From Collinsella sp. (lineage in GTDB: Bacteria; Actinomycetota; Coriobacteriia; Coriobacteriales; Coriobacteriaceae), in contig DXML01000012.1 of the NCBI GenBank assembly GCA_019414205.1, forward strand, positions 198,360 to 262,359: DNA of 64,000 nucleotides. The letters run 5' to 3'. Positions 60,555-64,000 of the stretch are shown here, one piece after another (within the stretch, counting starts at the first letter, position 1; each line of letters starts with the position of its first letter). The position numbers and the translations under genes were made by a program. A model generated the notes under the pieces. It worked only from the letters and a program-made list of their open reading frames with translations, made no database searches and was not told the DNA's origin.

Positions 60555-61973
60555 CTAGAAGATCTGGCGCAGGTCTCCGCGGTTGAGGGCTTCGTCGAAG
60601 AGGTGCTTGAACACCACGCTGCCGTGCAAGCCGTCGTGCTCGAACTCGTTGGTCACCCAGGCATGCGAGTTGCCCACGCGGCTGAGCGTATCGAGCTGCA
60701 TGCCCGAGTCCACGTACATGTCATCGAAGTACACCGCGGCCTGCAGGGGCACCTCGTTGCACGCCAGGCGCTGCGGGTCGTAGATCTTGTCCCAGCTTGT
60801 GTCTTCCATAAGCAGATCCATCGCCGGCTTGAAGGGCTTAAGTTCGGGCATCTGCTCAAACATCCACGGGAACATGGCCTCGCCGGTAAACATGAGCGGT
60901 CGCGTGAGCGTGTCGAACTCGGCACGATGGGCCTTCTCTTCTGCCGCGGCCCAGCGAATGGGCATGGTGTCGCCGTCGGCGTAGATGAACTCCTGAAGCG
61001 TCCAGTACAGCGGATTCGTGCGCGTGTTGGTGCGCTCGAAGGCGCGCATCAAAAAGCTGTCAGATACCGAGGCGCCGCAGGCCAGCGTGCCGTCGCCGTC
61101 AACAAAAGCATGATCGATAATCCAATGCATGCGCTCAAAGCTCGGCTTCATGCCAAAGTCGCTGCCCATGAGCTGCAGGCGTTCGACCGTCATCGGCGAG
61201 CCGTCGGGTAGCACGGGCTTTTGCTCCTCGAGGGCATCTGCCAGGGCCGCCACACGCTCGACGTCGGTAGGGTAGCGGTTGTAATACTGCTGCGTCTTGG
61301 CAGCCATGCGCGGGAAGGTGTGCGCGTAGACCTCGCTTGCGCTCGCCGGTACGTGGGGGATGCCGCCGCAGGAAAAGCTTGCCGCCACGCCCTCGGGGAA
61401 GAGCGACAGGTAGCTCAGCGTCAAAAAGCCACCGTAGCTCTGCCCGAGCGTGACCCAGGGCCTGCCGCCAAAGCCCACCAGGCGCAGGTACTCAAAATCG
61501 CGCACGATGGAGCTGGCGAGGTGGCGCTTGAGGAAGTCCGCCTGCGAGCGGTCCGCATCGGCGCCGGCTGCCTCGGCACGCTCGCCCAGTGCGGCAATCG
61601 TGCGCCCGTCTACACAGCTGCTGCGTCCGGTGCCGCGCTGGTCGGGCAGGACGACGCGGAAGTGCTTGACGGCCTCTTCGATCCAGCCATCGCTTGTGGG
61701 CGACAGCGGACGCGGGCTCTCGCCACCGGGGCCACCCTGCAAAAAGAGAAGGAGCGGCAGGTCGTCGTTGATGCGGTCGGGTGCGCAAACCACGCGGTAG
61801 AAGAGCTTGATGCTCTCGGGCGCGCCGGCGATGGGTGTCGGTATAGCGCCGCGGCGCATGGTGCTGCCGACGGCCAGGAGCATCGGCTCCAGGCCGCGCC
61901 AGTCGAGGGGGACGTCGATGCTGTGGTCCTCGACATACAGGCCGGGGACGTGGTACGAAGTGATGAGGGCCAT
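60555..61973 (-). CDS. Proline iminopeptidase-like alpha/beta hydrolase (S33)
   Basis: 472 residues from ATG 61973 with GGAAGA upstream. LFLQGGPGGESP is the oxyanion HGGP-type loop, VVLPDQRGTGRSS the conserved S33 segment, and TLGQSYGGFLTLSY holds the nucleophile Ser. Catalytic Asp and His lie further on (the His probably in NSHAWVTNEFEHDGLHG). It is in the longer class of S33 peptidases that release N-terminal proline. Its position between proB and proA suits proline supply, though it is transcribed in the opposite direction. Confidence 0.85.
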   Translation of the reverse strand: MALITSYHVPGLYVEDHSIDVPLDWRGLEPMLLAVGSTMRRGAIPTPIAGAPESIKLFYRVVCAPDRINDDLPLLLFLQGGPGGESPRPLSPTSDGWIEEAVKHFRVVLPDQRGTGRSSCVDGRTIAALGERAEAAGADADRSQADFLKRHLASSIVRDFEYLRLVGFGGRPWVTLGQSYGGFLTLSYLSLFPEGVAASFSCGGIPHVPASASEVYAHTFPRMAAKTQQYYNRYPTDVERVAALADALEEQKPVLPDGSPMTVERLQLMGSDFGMKPSFERMHWIIDHAFVDGDGTLACGASVSDSFLMRAFERTNTRTNPLYWTLQEFIYADGDTMPIRWAAAEEKAHRAEFDTLTRPLMFTGEAMFPWMFEQMPELKPFKPAMDLLMEDTSWDKIYDPQRLACNEVPLQAAVYFDDMYVDSGMQLDTLSRVGNSHAWVTNEFEHDGLHGSVVFKHLFDEALNRGDLRQIF

Positions 61974-62085
61974 GTGAGTCTTCCGTTCGTTGCGGTGTTT
62001 CGGGTTGACCAATTCTACCGCCGCGGGCGAGGCCATGCGCAAATCGGCTACCATGGTTGCAAACTTCTAGGAGAAAGGGCCGCCC

Positions 62086-63372
62086 ATGTCGGTCGATATA
62101 GCCACGTATGTCCACGATCTTGCCGTTGCCGCTAAGGCAGCGTCGGCCTCGCTTGCCACGGCGAGCGACGAGCAGCGCCAGGAGGCCGTGCGCGCCATGG
62201 CCGCAGCGCTGCGCAACGGTGTCGACTCCATCGTCGCCGCCAACGAGCTCGATATGTCCGCCGCGCGCGATGCGGGGACCTCGGCGGGGCTCCTCGACCG
62301 TCTGCTGCTGACGCCCGAGCGCGTCGAGGGCATGGCCGCCGGCCTGGAGAAGCTCGCCGAGCTGCCCGATTCTGTCGGCCGCGTGCTCGACCACCGCGTG
62401 CTCGCAAGCGGCGTGGACCTCACCCGCGTGAGCGTGCCGTTGGGCCTGGTCGCCATGGTGTACGAGGCGCGCCCCAACGTGACGGCCGACGCCGCGGGCA
62501 TCTGCATCCGCACCGGCAACGCCTGCATTCTGCGCGGCGGCTCGCTGGCCTATCACTCGTGTGCCATGATTGCCGAACTGCTGGCCGATGCGCTCGAGGC
62601 CAAGGGCTTCCCGCGCGAGGCCGTGTCGATGATCGAGTCTACCGACCGCGAGGCCACCGGCGAGCTCATGAAGCTCCGCGGCGTCGTCGATGTGCTCATT
62701 CCGCGTGGCGGTGCGGGCCTGATCCAGCGCTGCGTGCGCGAGTCGCTCGTTCCGGTGATCGAGACGGGCACGGGTAACTGCCACATCTACGTGCATGAAT
62801 CCGCCGACTTCGATAAAGCGCTCAATATTATCGTCAACGCTAAGACGCAGCGCGTGGGCGTGTGCAATGCCGCCGAGTCGCTGCTGGTCGACCGTGCCGT
62901 GGCCGATGCGTTTTTGCCCGCGGTCGTGGCCGTGCTGCATGACCACGGCGTGCTCATTCACGGCGACGAGGCCACGTGCGCCGCATGCGTCGATGCCGGT
63001 CTTGCCGAGGGTGATGACTTTGTTGCCGCAACCGAGGAGGACTGGGGCCGCGAGTATCTGGCGCTCGAGATGAGCGTGAAGGTCGTGGCGAACGAGGACG
63101 AGGCCATCGCGCACATCAACCGCTACGGCACCATGCATTCCGAGGCCATCATCGCCGAGGACACGGATGCCTGCGAGCGCTTTCTGGATGCGGTCGATGC
63201 CTCGGCCGTGTATGCCAACGCTAGCACGCGCTTTACCGACGGCGGCGAGTTTGGCTTGGGCGCCGAGATCGGCATCTCGACCCAAAAGCTCCACGCCCGC
63301 GGTCCCTTTGCCGCCGAGGCCCTCACCACCTACAAATACAAGCTCCGCGGCACCGGCCAGGTTCGCCCCTAA
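62086..63372 (+). CDS. proA: Gamma-glutamyl phosphate reductase
   Basis: 428 residues, AGGAGAAAGG upstream. It reduces glutamyl-5-phosphate with NADPH, the second step of proline synthesis. VSVPLGLVAMVYEARPNVTADAAGICIRTGNACILRGG is the cofactor-binding region, IPRGGAGLIQ follows, and the active-site Cys is in QRVGVCNAAESLLV. C-terminal NASTRFTDGGEFGLGAEIGIST is diagnostic. Divergently transcribed from the iminopeptidase gene. Confidence 0.95.
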   Translation: MSVDIATYVHDLAVAAKAASASLATASDEQRQEAVRAMAAALRNGVDSIVAANELDMSAARDAGTSAGLLDRLLLTPERVEGMAAGLEKLAELPDSVGRVLDHRVLASGVDLTRVSVPLGLVAMVYEARPNVTADAAGICIRTGNACILRGGSLAYHSCAMIAELLADALEAKGFPREAVSMIESTDREATGELMKLRGVVDVLIPRGGAGLIQRCVRESLVPVIETGTGNCHIYVHESADFDKALNIIVNAKTQRVGVCNAAESLLVDRAVADAFLPAVVAVLHDHGVLIHGDEATCAACVDAGLAEGDDFVAATEEDWGREYLALEMSVKVVANEDEAIAHINRYGTMHSEAIIAEDTDACERFLDAVDASAVYANASTRFTDGGEFGLGAEIGISTQKLHARGPFAAEALTTYKYKLRGTGQVRP

Positions 63373-63385
63373 CCCCTCGTAAACG

Positions 63386-63426
63386 AAAACCGCCACAAAG
63401 GTGTCTGTCCCCTTTGTGGCGGTTTT
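63386..63426. repeat. CCACAAAGG terminator-like repeat, copy 6
   Basis: AAAACCGCCACAAAGG and CCTTTGTGGCGGTTTT flank TGTCTGTCC. The stem has a paired change relative to other copies (CCGCC/GGCGG instead of CCACC/GGTGG), so pairing is maintained. It lies between converging proA and the HD gene. Confidence 0.82.
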
Positions 63427-63441
63427 AGGTGGCGTGGGCGG

Positions 63442-64000
63442 TTAGGCCTGGAAGGTATCGCGGTCGGGGGCGAAGGACTGCATGGCCGCGATGGTACGGT
63501 CGAAGAGCTCGGGGAGCTCCCAGCCCAGCATCTCGGCACCCTGCGTAATCACATCGCGCGAGCAGCCGGCGGCAAAGCGCTTGTCCTTGAATTTCTTCTT
63601 GAGCGACTTGGTCGTAAAGTCCATGACGCTCTTACTCGGACGCATGATGACGGCAGCACCGATCAAGCCGGTGAGCTCGTCGCAGGCAAACAGGATCTTT
63701 TCCATCTGCAGCTCGGGCTTGGGCAGCGAGGTGTTGAAGTCCGACGTGTGCGTCTGAATGGCGCGAATGAGATCGGGAGAGGCGCCCTCGCCTTCAAGGA
63801 TCTCGGCCGCATAGATGGTGTGGTTCATGGGGTCGTCCTCATGCTCCTCCCAATCTAGGTCGTGCAGCAGACCGACGATGCCCCAAAACTCCTCGTTCTC
63901 GGGGTCGAACTCGCGCGCAAAGTAGCGCATGGTGCCCTCGACCGTTTCGCCGTGGGTGATGTGGAACGGGTCCTTATTGTGCTCGTTGAGCAATTCGAAC
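63442..64000 (-). CDS. HD-domain hydrolase (5' end outside window)
   Basis: At least 186 residues are visible, and the frame remains open to the window edge; FELLNEHNKDPFHITHGETVEGTMRYFA suggests that only a few residues are missing. The HD motif is LLHDLDWEEHEDDP, with further ligands in NHTIYAAEIL and IQTHTSD. C-terminal KKFKDKRFAAGCSRDVI is typical of a compact HD family of presumed phosphohydrolases with unknown substrate. Confidence 0.85.
   Translation of the reverse strand, partial: FELLNEHNKDPFHITHGETVEGTMRYFAREFDPENEEFWGIVGLLHDLDWEEHEDDPMNHTIYAAEILEGEGASPDLIRAIQTHTSDFNTSLPKPELQMEKILFACDELTGLIGAAVIMRPSKSVMDFTTKSLKKKFKDKRFAAGCSRDVITQGAEMLGWELPELFDRTIAAMQSFAPDRDTFQA

Noticed and set aside
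61492..63396. 634-codon minus-strand frame over proA and the iminopeptidase 5' region
   Set aside because: Shadow of proA; no motif.

Overview
The window is a GC-rich chromosomal segment of an actinobacterium, most likely a Coriobacteriia member close to Collinsella. This is inferred from gene content, GC-rich third codon positions, GTG/TTG starts and the style of intergenic repeats; no search was run. The ends cut through an M20 dipeptidase (left) and an HD-domain hydrolase (right).

Left part (1-25,300): housekeeping and metal genes. There is a complete pstSCAB phosphate importer, an ABC-F ATPase and a Cof-type HAD phosphatase. A DtxR/MntR-like regulator follows. A zinc/cadmium cassette (ArsR/SmtB sensor, free HMA protein, P1B ATPase) has SmtB-like operators at both promoters. 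Next come a DEDD exonuclease whose natural start is interrupted by a stop, a 10TM heavy-metal/Mn exporter, small conserved genes, two tandem histidine phosphatases, an M20 deacylase and serA-serC with a DUF1015-like gene nearby. Two divergent members of one PD-(D/E)XK-like family sit at 11.8 and 21.2 kb. A 62-codon orphan resembling a deleted Phd antitoxin precedes the defence island.

Defence island (25,600-43,050): a type 1 BREX operon in canonical order brxA-brxB-brxC-pglX-pglZ-brxL, with two departures. brxA carries a 10-G tract just inside its probable true start that puts the start codon out of frame, so the operon looks phase-variable and is in an OFF or weak state. pglX is split into a methyltransferase/TRD part and a separate C-terminal part, with a HEPN (RiboL-PSP type) gene between them in A+T-richer DNA. 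Two unrecognised genes follow brxL, then a MITE-like element, then a DUF3800 gene flanked by two copies of a structured RNA whose first stem covaries.

Right part (43,100-64,000): a CPA1 antiporter with RCK_C domains, a metallophosphatase, a flippase with a probable 5' frameshift, pckA, a B3/B4 gene broken by a Trp-to-UGA change, MarR, DegV, an MGMT-type alkyltransferase, trpS, a WecA/TagO transferase, a candidate 6S RNA, a radical SAM protein, tRNA-Ala(CGC), pncB, and proB and proA flanking a proline iminopeptidase.

Intergenic space is dominated by hairpins whose stems vary but whose loops repeat a GGGAC core. Six near-identical copies act as probable terminators, and a second family is TGCCGGCAC...GGGGACGTTCC. 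They resemble REP elements, but no cognate transposase is in the window.
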